This document shows positions 16,969 through 24,626 of a stretch of DNA of 64,000 bases, one piece after another. Both the position numbers and the translations under genes were made by a program. Within the stretch, counting starts at the first letter, position 1. Every line of letters begins with the position of its first letter. The DNA comes from Poindextera sp035604135 (GTDB taxonomy: Bacteria; Pseudomonadota; Alphaproteobacteria; Caulobacterales; Caulobacteraceae): positions 62,001 through 126,000 of the forward strand of contig DATNJB010000006.1 in assembly GCA_035604135.1 (NCBI GenBank), read 5' to 3'. The notes under the pieces are model-generated. The model was not told the origin of the DNA. It did not search any database and saw nothing but the letters and a program-made list of their open reading frames with translations.

Positions 16969-17020
16969 GTTGCCGTCGCCTTAGAGTTCGCCCGAGTCTC
17001 GGCTAGGGCATGGGTTTGGC

Positions 17021-17428
17021 GTGAACGGCGGCAACATCGACTGGCGGGAGCTGTTCCTGTCCGCGGACGGGCGGCTCCCTCGCACGCCATTTCTGATCGG
17101 CTCGACGATCCTGATCGCGATCACGGCGATCTATGAGAGCCTCGTCGGCCCGGTGGGCCATTGGCTGACCGGCCTGATCGTCTATCCGGCCATCCTCTAT
17201 GCGGGGGCGTGTCTTGCTTCGAAGCGACTGCACGATCGTGGCCGCTCGGGCTGGTGGGCGGCGCTGATCCTGTTTGCGCTGGCCGTGATCTGGCCGCACC
17301 CCGCCGGCTTCGTCGACTTCCTCCTGATGCTGGTGCTGGTCTGGGCGGCGATCGAGCTCGGCCTTATGGAGAGCGAACAGGGCGCCAACCGCTACGGCCC
17401 CAACCCCCTGCGCCCCGCCCAGGCCTAG
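17021..17428 (+). CDS. DUF805 family inner-membrane protein (second copy)
   Basis: A 135-residue protein with the same plan as its upstream neighbour: WRELFLSADGRLPRTPFLIG, then ASKRLHDRGRSGWWAALIL, and the ending EQGANRYGPNPL. It is clearly a paralogue but diverged in the membrane segments. Start is GTG 17021. The two DUF805 genes may form one transcript, though the hairpin between them could reduce read-through. The TAG stop sits in CTAG (17425-17428), shared with the stop of the opposite thioesterase gene. Confidence 0.85.
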   Translation: MNGGNIDWRELFLSADGRLPRTPFLIGSTILIAITAIYESLVGPVGHWLTGLIVYPAILYAGACLASKRLHDRGRSGWWAALILFALAVIWPHPAGFVDFLLMLVLVWAAIELGLMESEQGANRYGPNPLRPAQA

Positions 17429-17829
17429 CCGGGCATCAGCACCATCTGGGTCTGGGTGACGATGGCCACGAGCTTGCCCTGGCCCGTCTCGATCCGCGTC
17501 TGCCACACCTGGGTGCGCCGGCCGCGATGGATCGGCGTCGCCGTCGCCACCAGCGCGGCGCCCACCGGCCCGGCGCTCAGGAAATTGGTCTTGCTCTCGA
17601 GCGTCGTCGTGCCGGCCCCGCCCGGCAGGTTCAGCGCCGTTGCGGCTGCCCCGACCGTGTCGGCGAAGGCCATCAAAGCCCCGCCGTGGATAATATGGCC
17701 GGCGGTGCAAAGCTCCTCGCGCACGACGAGGGAGGCCATGACGTGCTCGCGATCCGCCTCGACGAAGCGCACGTCCATCAGCGCCGCGAACGGCATCGGC
17801 GAAGTCCGCAGACGCTCGAGCTCGGTCAT
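17425..17829 (-). CDS. PaaI-family hotdog-fold thioesterase
   Basis: A 134-residue hotdog-fold protein of the PaaI/YdiI thioesterase group that hydrolyses acyl- or phenylacetyl-CoA thioesters. The central helix motif HIIHGGALMAFADTVGAAATALNLP, with the HGG and the acidic residue in the helix, and the beta strand TTLESKTNFLSAGPVGAALVATATPIHRGRRTQVWQT are characteristic. It lies 12 bases downstream of lipB on the same strand and is probably co-transcribed, though no functional link is obvious. The true acyl substrate is unknown. Confidence 0.85.
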   Translation of the reverse strand: MTELERLRTSPMPFAALMDVRFVEADREHVMASLVVREELCTAGHIIHGGALMAFADTVGAAATALNLPGGAGTTTLESKTNFLSAGPVGAALVATATPIHRGRRTQVWQTRIETGQGKLVAIVTQTQMVLMPG

Positions 17830-17841
17830 GGGGCGATCTCC

Positions 17842-18558
17842 TCAGATCGGCGGGGCGGCGGGCTCTGTCGCGCCGAACACTTGCTCGAAGCTGGCCTTCA
17901 GGGCCGCGTCGGCCTCTTCCATGGTCACGGGCAGCCCGAGGTCGACCAGGCTGGTCACCCCATGCTCGGTGACCCCGCAGGGCACGATGCCGCTGAAATG
18001 CGCCAGGTCCGGCTCGACGTTCAGGCTGATCCCGTGGAAGGAGACCCAGCGGCGGATGCGCACGCCAATGGCGGCGATCTTGTCCTCGCTCGTGGGCGCG
18101 CCGTGCTCGACCCAGACGCCAACCCGGCCCTTGCGCGCCGCGCCATCGACGTTGAAAGCCTTGAGCGCATCGATGATCCAGGCCTCGAGGGCGCCCACGA
18201 AGGCACGGACGTCCTTCCGCCGTGCGCCCAGGTCGAGCATGACATAGGCCACCCGCTGGCCCGGGCCATGGTAGGTGAACTGGCCGCCTCTTGAGCTTTC
18301 GAACACGGGCAACCGCCCTGGCGCCAGCAGGTCAGCCGGCTTGGCCGAGACGCCGGCGGTGTAGAGCGGCGGGTGCTCGAGCAGCCAGACGAGCTCGCTC
18401 GCGCGCCCCTCGGCGATCGCGGCGGCCCGCGCCTCCATTGCCGCGACCGCCTCGAGATACCCCACCCGCCCGGGGGAAACCGCCCAGCCGGCGGTGCGCC
18501 CGTCGGCGCGGCCAAAGGGCGCAATGGTCGCCGCGCTGCTTAACGACCGGTCAAGCAT
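17842..18558 (-). CDS. lipB: Lipoyl(octanoyl) transferase
   Basis: Transfers octanoyl from acyl-carrier protein to the lipoyl domains of 2-oxoacid dehydrogenases and GcvH, the first step of lipoate assembly. The 238-residue protein has the family motif RGGQFTYHGPGQ, the catalytic lysine in SEDKIAAIGVRI, and the catalytic cysteine in GIVPCGVTEHGVTSL. The adjacent VSFHGISLNVEPDL is also conserved. It is divergent from a small FliN-like gene across 65 bases and leads a two-gene unit with the downstream thioesterase. Confidence 0.94.
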   Translation of the reverse strand: MLDRSLSSAATIAPFGRADGRTAGWAVSPGRVGYLEAVAAMEARAAAIAEGRASELVWLLEHPPLYTAGVSAKPADLLAPGRLPVFESSRGGQFTYHGPGQRVAYVMLDLGARRKDVRAFVGALEAWIIDALKAFNVDGAARKGRVGVWVEHGAPTSEDKIAAIGVRIRRWVSFHGISLNVEPDLAHFSGIVPCGVTEHGVTSLVDLGLPVTMEEADAALKASFEQVFGATEPAAPPI

Positions 18559-18623
18559 GATGACGGCAATGTGGCCTGCGATCCGGCCAAAGCAATGGCC
18601 GGCGCGTCAGTGGGGTCGTTCTC

Positions 18624-18878
18624 TTGAACCAAGTTAGCGCCGTCAACGTGGAGATATCCGTCGTCCTGGGCCGCTCGGTCCTGCCGATGCAGCAACTCTT
18701 GCGCATGGGCCGTGGCGCCGTCATCCCCCTCGACGCCAAGGCCACGGACGAGGTGTGGATCCTCGCCAACAATCACCCCGTCGCGCGCGGCGAGATCATG
18801 ATCAGCGACGACAAGATCGCCATCACGGTGACGCGCGCCGCCAACGTCTACGACTTCATGGCCGGCGGCTCGGCCTAG
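18624..18878 (+). CDS. FliN/YscQ-type SpoA-domain protein (flagellar motor switch-like)
   Basis: An 84-residue protein consisting essentially of one SpoA domain: VNVEISVVLGRSVLPMQQLLRMGRGAVIPL, then WILANNHPVARGEIMISDDKIAITVT. This is the C-terminal part of FliN, which builds the cytoplasmic ring of the flagellar switch. No other flagellar gene is in the window, so this is either a FliN kept away from the main clusters or an accessory paralogue. The start is TTG 18624, just before the conserved region; no better in-frame start exists upstream. Its stop overlaps that of the opposite esterase gene in CTAG (18875-18878). Confidence 0.78.
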   Translation: MNQVSAVNVEISVVLGRSVLPMQQLLRMGRGAVIPLDAKATDEVWILANNHPVARGEIMISDDKIAITVTRAANVYDFMAGGSA

Positions 18879-20449
18879 GGCGAGTCCGGGCGCAAGAGCT
18901 CGGCTTGCGCTGCTTCCTGCGCGTCCAGTTCCAGTTTGCGGAAGTGCGTGCGGACCTCGGTCGTCAGGCCGAACTCCATCAGCTGGTCGCGCGCCGGTGT
19001 GTAGGCGGGCCAGGCGGGGGCGCCGGAGCACGTCGGGACGCCGGCCTTGGCGAAAGCCACCCAGCACGAGTGCATGAGCGCAGCGTGGTCGCGATCTTCC
19101 TGAACGATTTCAGATGAATAGTTTGGGACGATCATCTGCGTATCGAAAACGTAGGTGTTCTCAGAGGTGTGGTTCGCGCCCGGGAGCTTTCCGCGCCGCA
19201 CCGCGCGCACGTAGGAGAAGTCGTACAGCCACGTCGGCGCCTTGGCCGACTGTCGCGCGGCGAGCCAGCGCGCTGGCGCGCCCATCATCGCGTCGCCGAA
19301 CATCGCCTGCGCCAGCTTGGCGTCGTCGCTGGCGTCGCCGGCGTAGGCCGCCTTCAGCTCTGGCGAGGCGGCGGCGAGATAGGATGCGTAGGCCGTCGGC
19401 GGCAGCAGCGACGCCTCCCAGCTGTTAGAGCCGATGATCAGTGGGACGGGCGCCTGGCGACCGCGGGCGAAGGCCTGGGTCGCGTTCTCCCGCATCAGCC
19501 GCCCGTCGACGACGGGTCCGTAGCGTCCGCGCGCGGGGACTAGCTTGTCGACTGGCAGCGCACGGAGCTGCGCAGCCGTTGCGTCGGCGGGCAGGCCCAG
19601 GCTCTTGGCCAGCGCCACGCCGTCGGTCTCGGCCTCGGCCAGGGTCACCGGCGCGCTCCAGCCCAGCCCGGACTGCACGGTCGCCTTCTCGAACAGGCCG
19701 CGCGCGGCCGGCGTCGCCATCAGCGTCAGCACGTCCCAGCCGCCCGACGACTCGCCGAAGATCGTCACGTTGTGGGGGTCGCCGCCGAACGCCTTGATGT
19801 TGCGCCGGACCCACTTCAGCGCCGCGATCTGGTCCATGAGCCCGTAGTTGGCTAGGGGCTGGTCCTTTGGCGCTTCCTGGGTCAGGGCCGGATGGGCAAA
19901 CCAGCCCAGCGCGCCCAGGCGGTAGTTGACGGCCACCAGCACCACACCGTCGCGCGCGAAGAAGCGGCCGTCGTTCGGCGCGATTGAGTTCGCGCCGGCG
20001 GTGTTGCCGCCGCCGAAGATCCACACCATCACCGGCGCGTCATGGGCGGGTGCGTTATGAGCGCCTATCGGCGCCCAAACGTTGAGGGTCAGGCAGTCCT
20101 CACTGGTCGGGCCTGCGTAGCCCCCGCCGTTGTACCGTCCATCAGGATAAACCACCTGCGGGCAAGCGGGACCGAAGGTGGTCTCGTCACGCATTCCGGC
20201 CCAGTGAGCCGCTGGCTGGGGCGGCCGCCAGCGCAACGGGCCGACCGGCGGCGCTGCGAAAGGGATGTCCTTGAAGACCAGCACCCCGTCCTCGGTCGCG
20301 CCGGCGACCACGCCTGAGTCGGTGCGCACGGGAGAGAGACGCTCGGCGAACACGACATGACCGGGGCTCGAGTCCTGGGCAATGACCAGCGGGGGGGCGA
20401 GGAGGCCGGTGCCCAGCAGTCCGACGAGAACGACGAAGAGGCGTTGCAT
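18875..20449 (-). CDS. Type B carboxylesterase/lipase, exported
   Basis: A 524-residue alpha/beta-hydrolase of the carboxylesterase type B family. A signal peptide (MQRLFVVLVGLLGTGLLAPPLVIAQ) points to export. Family landmarks are GVLVFKDIPFAAPPVGPLRW, EDCLTLNVWAP, the oxyanion-hole FGGGN, the nucleophile elbow FGESSGGWDVL, and the histidine in GANHTSENTYVF. These enzymes hydrolyse simple esters of varied structure. It lies 72 bases behind the AlkB gene on the same strand, so the two may be co-expressed, but a shared pathway is only a guess. Confidence 0.9.
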   Translation of the reverse strand: MQRLFVVLVGLLGTGLLAPPLVIAQDSSPGHVVFAERLSPVRTDSGVVAGATEDGVLVFKDIPFAAPPVGPLRWRPPQPAAHWAGMRDETTFGPACPQVVYPDGRYNGGGYAGPTSEDCLTLNVWAPIGAHNAPAHDAPVMVWIFGGGNTAGANSIAPNDGRFFARDGVVLVAVNYRLGALGWFAHPALTQEAPKDQPLANYGLMDQIAALKWVRRNIKAFGGDPHNVTIFGESSGGWDVLTLMATPAARGLFEKATVQSGLGWSAPVTLAEAETDGVALAKSLGLPADATAAQLRALPVDKLVPARGRYGPVVDGRLMRENATQAFARGRQAPVPLIIGSNSWEASLLPPTAYASYLAAASPELKAAYAGDASDDAKLAQAMFGDAMMGAPARWLAARQSAKAPTWLYDFSYVRAVRRGKLPGANHTSENTYVFDTQMIVPNYSSEIVQEDRDHAALMHSCWVAFAKAGVPTCSGAPAWPAYTPARDQLMEFGLTTEVRTHFRKLELDAQEAAQAELLRPDSP

Positions 20450-20521
20450 ACCTGCTTTCTCCTAGTCCGGTTTCGTTACAGCGCGTCCAGGAGGCGAGCC
20501 AGTCCGTTGATGCGCGCGGAT

Positions 20522-21844
20522 CTAGCGGCTGGGCGTCAGCGGGCCGGCAGCGATCGGGAGACGGACGAAGGTCTCTCGGAACAGGACGGTCGCGATGGCC
20601 ACGCCCAGGACCAGGAGCACCGCGCCCTGGAAGCCCAGCCGGCCGCTCGTGTAGATCATCGCGATCACGAGCAGGCCGATCAGGTAGCCGCCCCAGCGGT
20701 CGAACAGCCCGCGCACCTGGACGCGCCGGCGGTCCTGCGCGGTCTGCGCGCCTGGCGCGGGCGCAGCCAGGGTCCGGCCGGCGCGGATCGCCTCCACCTT
20801 CGGGTTCATGATGCGAAACCACAAGGGAGGGATCATGGCGGTCAGGTACATCGGGATCAGGCCGCCCGGCAGCATGGGCTGGCCGTCGAGCACGCGCAGG
20901 GTGTCGTAGCGCCGGCTGGCGTTGCGGTGATGCTCGGAGTGGCGTCCGAGATTGAGGAAATAGTAGCCCGAGAACCGCGTCTCCCAGTTCCAGGCGTGCA
21001 TGACGTCGGGGCGCTCGTAGCGCCCGGGCGCGATCTCTTTCCGCTGCAGGCCGTAGTGCTGCATGTAGTTGACCGTCTCGAGCGAGAAGATGGCGACCGC
21101 GCTCTGGATGGCGACGGCGATCATGCCCGGCGCGCCACAGATCAGGTACGCGCCGGCGTAGTAGGCGCAGACGAGGACGAGATAGCCCAGCATGCGATTC
21201 TGCAGGCTGAGCCAGCCCCGACCGCGCGCTTTCAGCCGCTTGACCTCGATTGCCCAGGCGCTGCGCAGGCTGCCGAGGATGCTGCGCGGCAGGAAGGCAT
21301 AGAGGCTCTCGCCCAGGCGGGCAGACGCCGGGTCGACCGGCGTCGCGACATTGATGTGATGACCGAAGGGATGCTCGATCGAGAAATGCGGATAGGTGAC
21401 CGTGATGAGCAGGAAGTCGCCCAGCCAGCGGTCGAAGCGAGAGGGCCGGTGCATGAGCTCATGGGCGACCGCGATCCCCATCGTGCCATAGTAGAGGCCG
21501 ACGAGGAGCGCGAGCACGGCCAGATCGATGCCGACGGCATGTCTGCGCCAGACGCAGTAGAGCATCAGCGCCTGGATGAAGACGAACTTCGCGGCCAACA
21601 GCCGCGGCGCCCAAGCATATTCGGCCAGCGGCCGCTCGATGTCGCTGGCGGCGTTGATGCCGTTCGGGACGACCCCGCCGATGAGGTCCATCGTCACCGG
21701 CAGCACGAAGGCCGCCGCCAGATAGAGCAGCGTGCGACTGGTCTGGCTCAGCGTCAGCGTCGGCAGGCTGTTGGCGAACCACAGCGCCGCGGTGAACGGC
21801 AGGAACATCAGCGCTCGCCGAAGGAAGATCGCAATCGCGCCCAT
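20522..21844 (-). CDS. alkB: Alkane 1-monooxygenase (AlkB-type membrane diiron hydroxylase)
   Basis: An inner-membrane enzyme hydroxylating the terminal carbon of alkanes, using O2 and electrons from rubredoxin. The 440-residue protein has about six hydrophobic helices and the full histidine set: AHELMHRPSRFDRWLG, HFSIEHPFGHH, and NLGRHSEHHRNASRRYDTL, plus NYMQHYGL. The C-terminus extends about 50-60 residues beyond the usual core (after WFRIMNPKVEAI) and carries two more hydrophobic stretches. No rubredoxin gene is nearby. Related xylene monooxygenase or fatty-acid hydroxylases cannot be excluded, but the NYMQHYGL and LGRHSEHH spacing fits AlkB. Confidence 0.88.
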   Translation of the reverse strand: MGAIAIFLRRALMFLPFTAALWFANSLPTLTLSQTSRTLLYLAAAFVLPVTMDLIGGVVPNGINAASDIERPLAEYAWAPRLLAAKFVFIQALMLYCVWRRHAVGIDLAVLALLVGLYYGTMGIAVAHELMHRPSRFDRWLGDFLLITVTYPHFSIEHPFGHHINVATPVDPASARLGESLYAFLPRSILGSLRSAWAIEVKRLKARGRGWLSLQNRMLGYLVLVCAYYAGAYLICGAPGMIAVAIQSAVAIFSLETVNYMQHYGLQRKEIAPGRYERPDVMHAWNWETRFSGYYFLNLGRHSEHHRNASRRYDTLRVLDGQPMLPGGLIPMYLTAMIPPLWFRIMNPKVEAIRAGRTLAAPAPGAQTAQDRRRVQVRGLFDRWGGYLIGLLVIAMIYTSGRLGFQGAVLLVLGVAIATVLFRETFVRLPIAAGPLTPSR

Positions 21845-22039
21845 GACAATCCCGGAACCGTCGCGCAGGGGAGGGGGCGGAAATCGGATGGTCGTTCCGA
21901 CCCGACCGCTCGCCTTGGCGGCGACCTATCACGCTCGACGCACGGCGTCGACCGAGAGGGGACCCTGCATGGCGCGCCGACGGTCGTCGCCTTCCCAAAC
22001 ATCTAGGCATTTGCTAACCCCCGCGCCTCGCTGACGAGT

Positions 22040-22124
22040 GCGGTCGTGGCGGAATTGGTAGACGCGCAGCGTTGAGGTCGCTGTGGGGCAACCCGTGGAA
22101 GTTCGAGTCTTCTCGACCGCACCA
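22040..22124 (+). tRNA. tRNA-Leu (anticodon GAG)
   Basis: An 85-base tRNA with encoded CCA. The acceptor stem GCGGTCG pairs with CGACCGC. The anticodon stem-loop CAGCG-TTGAGGT-CGCTG places GAG in the anticodon. A long class II variable arm follows and the T-loop GTTCGAGTC is intact. It reads leucine codons CUC and CUU, which are abundant in this GC-rich genome. Confidence 0.95.
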
Positions 22125-22135
22125 TCCTGCTTCGC

Positions 22136-22232
22136 CCTGCGGGCTTCGCAGGACGAGGCATTGGCGCTGAAGGGCGAAGTAGGATGCCCTGCGAAGCCTT
22201 GGCGCAGCAGGGCTGTCGGCCTCCGGGAGGCC
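22136..22232 (+). repeat. Cluster of three palindromes between tRNA-Leu and GIY-YIG gene
   Basis: Three hairpins follow in 97 bases: CCTGCG/CGCAGG (22136-22152), GCCCTGC/GCAGGGC (22186-22213) and GGCCTC/GAGGCC (22218-22232). Related words such as CTTCGC, GCAGG and CGAAG recur between them. The cluster starts 11 bases after the tRNA CCA and runs into the first codons of the GIY-YIG reading frame. Similar hairpin-rich leaders are common before GIY-YIG genes in alphaproteobacteria, as I recall. It may serve as a tRNA terminator or a mobile-element remnant. Confidence 0.55.
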
Positions 22233-22489
22233 CGTCGCTGCATTACGTCTACCTTCTCACCAGCCTTTCGGTCCCTTCCAAACGCTATGTCGGTATCACT
22301 TCCGACCTTCGTTCGCGGGTCGTCGAGCACAACAGCGGCAAGTCAGCACATACGGCGAAATATAGACCCTGGCGGCTGGTGACCTACGTCGCCTTCTCTG
22401 ACCGAAGACAGGCGGAGTCCTTCGAGGCGTACCTGAAGTCCGGATCCGGTCACGCGTTCGCCCGCAAACGATTGTGGCCCGCAAGTTGA
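22184..22489 (+). CDS. GIY-YIG family endonuclease-like protein
   Basis: A 101-residue protein whose residues 20-95 form a single GIY-YIG nuclease domain. The GIY strand is HYVYLLTS, the YIG strand is RYVGIT, the conserved Arg is in DLRSRVVEHNSG, and the catalytic Glu is in AESFEAYLKSG. This stand-alone UPF0213/YhbQ-like type has no defined substrate in most bacteria. The ATG at 22184 is the only standard upstream start in frame, but the first 19 residues read through the palindrome cluster and homology begins at 22241. A CTG at 22238 immediately before HYVYLL may be the real start. Confidence 0.8.
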   Translation: MPCEALAQQGCRPPGGPSLHYVYLLTSLSVPSKRYVGITSDLRSRVVEHNSGKSAHTAKYRPWRLVTYVAFSDRRQAESFEAYLKSGSGHAFARKRLWPAS

Positions 22490-22585
22490 CTGGCCGAATT
22501 CGCTCGGAGAAGCCATCCGCCGGTCCTGATCTTGCGCTAGCGCCTTAGACGCCGCCGCGGCGTATCAAACTGGATCAGGATTGCG

Positions 22586-23677
22586 ATGAAGCTGCGCAAC
22601 TCGGTTTCGCCCGCGGCGATCGAGCTCATCAAGCGCTTCGAGGGCTTTCGGCGAACGGCCGCTCAGCTCGACGACGGCCGTTGGACGATCGGCTTTGGCC
22701 ACACACGCTCGGCGCGCGCCGGCGTGACGGTGAGCGAGGCCGACGCCGAGGCGCTGCTGGGCTACGACCTGGTCGACGTGCAGGCGGCGGTCAACGACTG
22801 GACCTTCACGCCGCTCACGCAAAACCAGTTCGACGCGCTGGTTTCTTTCGTCTTCAACATCGGGCTCGAGGCTTTCCGTCACTCGGCCGTGCTCAGGCGG
22901 GTGAACCAGGGCGCGCTCTTGCAGGCGGCCTGCGCGATGGAGATGTGGCGCAAGGCCGACTTCGACGGCGAGCGCATCGTGGTCGATGCGCTGATCCGCC
23001 GCCGCGCCGCCGAGAAAGCGCTGTTCCTGACGCCGGAGGACGGCTTCGTCGCCGCCCCATCCGCCGTCGTGCAGCCGAGGCTGGACTATGACGTCGGCGC
23101 GGCTGTGCCGCGCACGCCCCCCGCTGAGCTGCGGACCAATCCCGAGGCCGAGAGAGCCAGTCCGATCGCCGAGTCCCCGCCGCCGCCGGCGCCGGGCGAG
23201 TCGGTGACCGAGCGCGCCGCGGCAGCGGTCTCCGCGCGCCTGCAGGCCATCTGGCCGCAAGAGGACGCTCCCGAAGCGGCGTCAGTGCAGGAGCTCGACG
23301 AGCCTGCTCCGTTCCCCGCGGACCTGGCGGTCGCGGAGGATGCCGCGGTCGGAACGCCGCCCGCAGAACCCGAGGTCGAGTCCGCGCTGGCGCCCGAGCC
23401 GGTGGCGGCGGAACCTGCTTTCGGCGCGAAAGTGCGCTCGATTTTCGAGGACACGCGGGAAGACCGCGACCGCCCGAGCTTCACGCCGCTGGTGATCCTG
23501 GGCCTGCTTGGCCTCTTCCTGTTCGGCGGCGGGTTGTTCTGGGCTTACCACGCCCGTCCGACCGGCAACCTGATCGGGCCGGCCGGCATCGGCTTCGTGC
23601 TCGGCCTGCTTGGCGTCGTGTGCGTGGCGAGCGCCGTCTACTTCCTGCTCGACCGCATCTCAGCCGACCGGGAATAG
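22586..23677 (+). CDS. Phage-type lysozyme (GH24) with Pro/Glu-rich linker and C-terminal membrane anchor
   Basis: Residues 1-150 are a T4-lysozyme-like muramidase: LIKRFEGFRRTA supplies the catalytic Glu, and the WTIGFGHT signature and the FDALVSFVFNIG helix follow. Residues 155-290 are low-complexity, rich in Pro, Glu and Ala. Residues 295-355 contain two hydrophobic helices (FTPLVILGLLGLFLFGGGLFWAY and IGFVLGLLGVVCVASAVYFLL). There is no N-terminal signal. No holin, spanin or other phage gene is nearby, so this is probably a domesticated cell-wall enzyme rather than a prophage endolysin. With the two-helix tail as sole anchor the catalytic domain would face the cytoplasm unless exported another way, which is odd. 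Confidence 0.82.
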   Translation: MKLRNSVSPAAIELIKRFEGFRRTAAQLDDGRWTIGFGHTRSARAGVTVSEADAEALLGYDLVDVQAAVNDWTFTPLTQNQFDALVSFVFNIGLEAFRHSAVLRRVNQGALLQAACAMEMWRKADFDGERIVVDALIRRRAAEKALFLTPEDGFVAAPSAVVQPRLDYDVGAAVPRTPPAELRTNPEAERASPIAESPPPPAPGESVTERAAAAVSARLQAIWPQEDAPEAASVQELDEPAPFPADLAVAEDAAVGTPPAEPEVESALAPEPVAAEPAFGAKVRSIFEDTREDRDRPSFTPLVILGLLGLFLFGGGLFWAYHARPTGNLIGPAGIGFVLGLLGVVCVASAVYFLLDRISADRE

Positions 23678-23679
23678 GC

Positions 23680-24522
23680 CTAATCCGCGGGCTGGGCCGC
23701 CTCTGCCTCAGCCCTGGCCAACACCGCTTCGTGACGGGCGCAGATCTTTGGCCAGAGGGCGGCCACGGCCGGCTCGACGATCCCGAAGTCGCTTTCGAGC
23801 GTGGCGATGAGGTCGTCGACACTTTCCAGCACCCGCTCGCTCGTTCCTTCCGGCCGCAGCCGGCGGAGGGAACGGCCGCGCAGCTGGTTCTCGCCGTCGG
23901 GCGTGAAGCGGACGCAGACCAGGTTTTGCACGAACGGTGATTGCGGGTCGGTCTGCAGGGCGACACAGGCGCGCGCCAGCGCAGCCTCGTCGTCACCCGG
24001 CTCCGACTTGAAATCGAAGTTTGGGGCCATGCCCTGCGGGTGGTTGTGGAAGCGCCAGTACCCGTCCTCCGTCCGCTCGAGCTTGTAATCTTGGCCCTCG
24101 ATCGAGAATGGTCCTTCCCGAATGGGGTAGGGGCCTCTTGGTCCATTCGCCAGCCCGACGTCGGCCAGGATTGGCCCTTCCCCTGTATCCACGCGCAGCA
24201 CGAGGTGGTTGCCGAGCGCCGCATCCCCCTTCATCGAGCGCGCCACGCCGCTGGCCAGCCGCGTGACGCGGAATCCGATCGCCGCCAGCGCCAAGCCGAA
24301 CACCCCGTTCATTTCGTAGCACCAGCCGCCTCGTCGTCCCTGCCCGACGATGCGGGCATAGGCTGCTGCCGGATCGGTGGTCAGCGTCCGGCCGAGTTGT
24401 ACGTCGATGTTCTCGTAAGGGATCGAGAGCAGGTGCCGTTTGGAAAGCGCACCGAGCGTGGCGAGATCGGGCCTCGGCTCGCCCTCGAACCCGACGCGAT
24501 CCAGATAGGCCCTGAGCTCCAC
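23680..24522 (-). CDS. nat: Arylamine N-acetyltransferase
   Basis: Transfers acetyl from acetyl-CoA to arylamines, hydrazines or related amines. The catalytic triad is visible: Cys in GRRGGWCYEMNGVFG, His in LGNHLVLRVDTGEGP, and Asp in ILADVGLANGPRGPYP. The conserved IPYENIDVQLGR lies near the start. GTG 24522 (VELRAYLDRVGF) is preferred because GAGGGG stands six bases before it and it gives a normal 280-residue protein; a TTG at 24555 would add 11 residues. The stop is three bases from that of the convergent lysozyme gene. The physiological substrate is not evident. Confidence 0.9.
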   Translation of the reverse strand: MELRAYLDRVGFEGEPRPDLATLGALSKRHLLSIPYENIDVQLGRTLTTDPAAAYARIVGQGRRGGWCYEMNGVFGLALAAIGFRVTRLASGVARSMKGDAALGNHLVLRVDTGEGPILADVGLANGPRGPYPIREGPFSIEGQDYKLERTEDGYWRFHNHPQGMAPNFDFKSEPGDDEAALARACVALQTDPQSPFVQNLVCVRFTPDGENQLRGRSLRRLRPEGTSERVLESVDDLIATLESDFGIVEPAVAALWPKICARHEAVLARAEAEAAQPAD

Positions 24523-24626
24523 GATCGTCCCCTCGAAGCCGTTGGCGCCGGACAACAGCCGAGACGCCCGGGAGCGTCAAGCGCGTCTCTCCCCGCGCCC
24601 GGCCGCGCCATGCTAGGGGAGGTCGC

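Noticed and set aside
22586..23677. Prophage remnant suggested by the phage-type lysozyme
   Set aside because: No holin, integrase, structural gene or attachment-site duplication nearby; neighbours are core genes.
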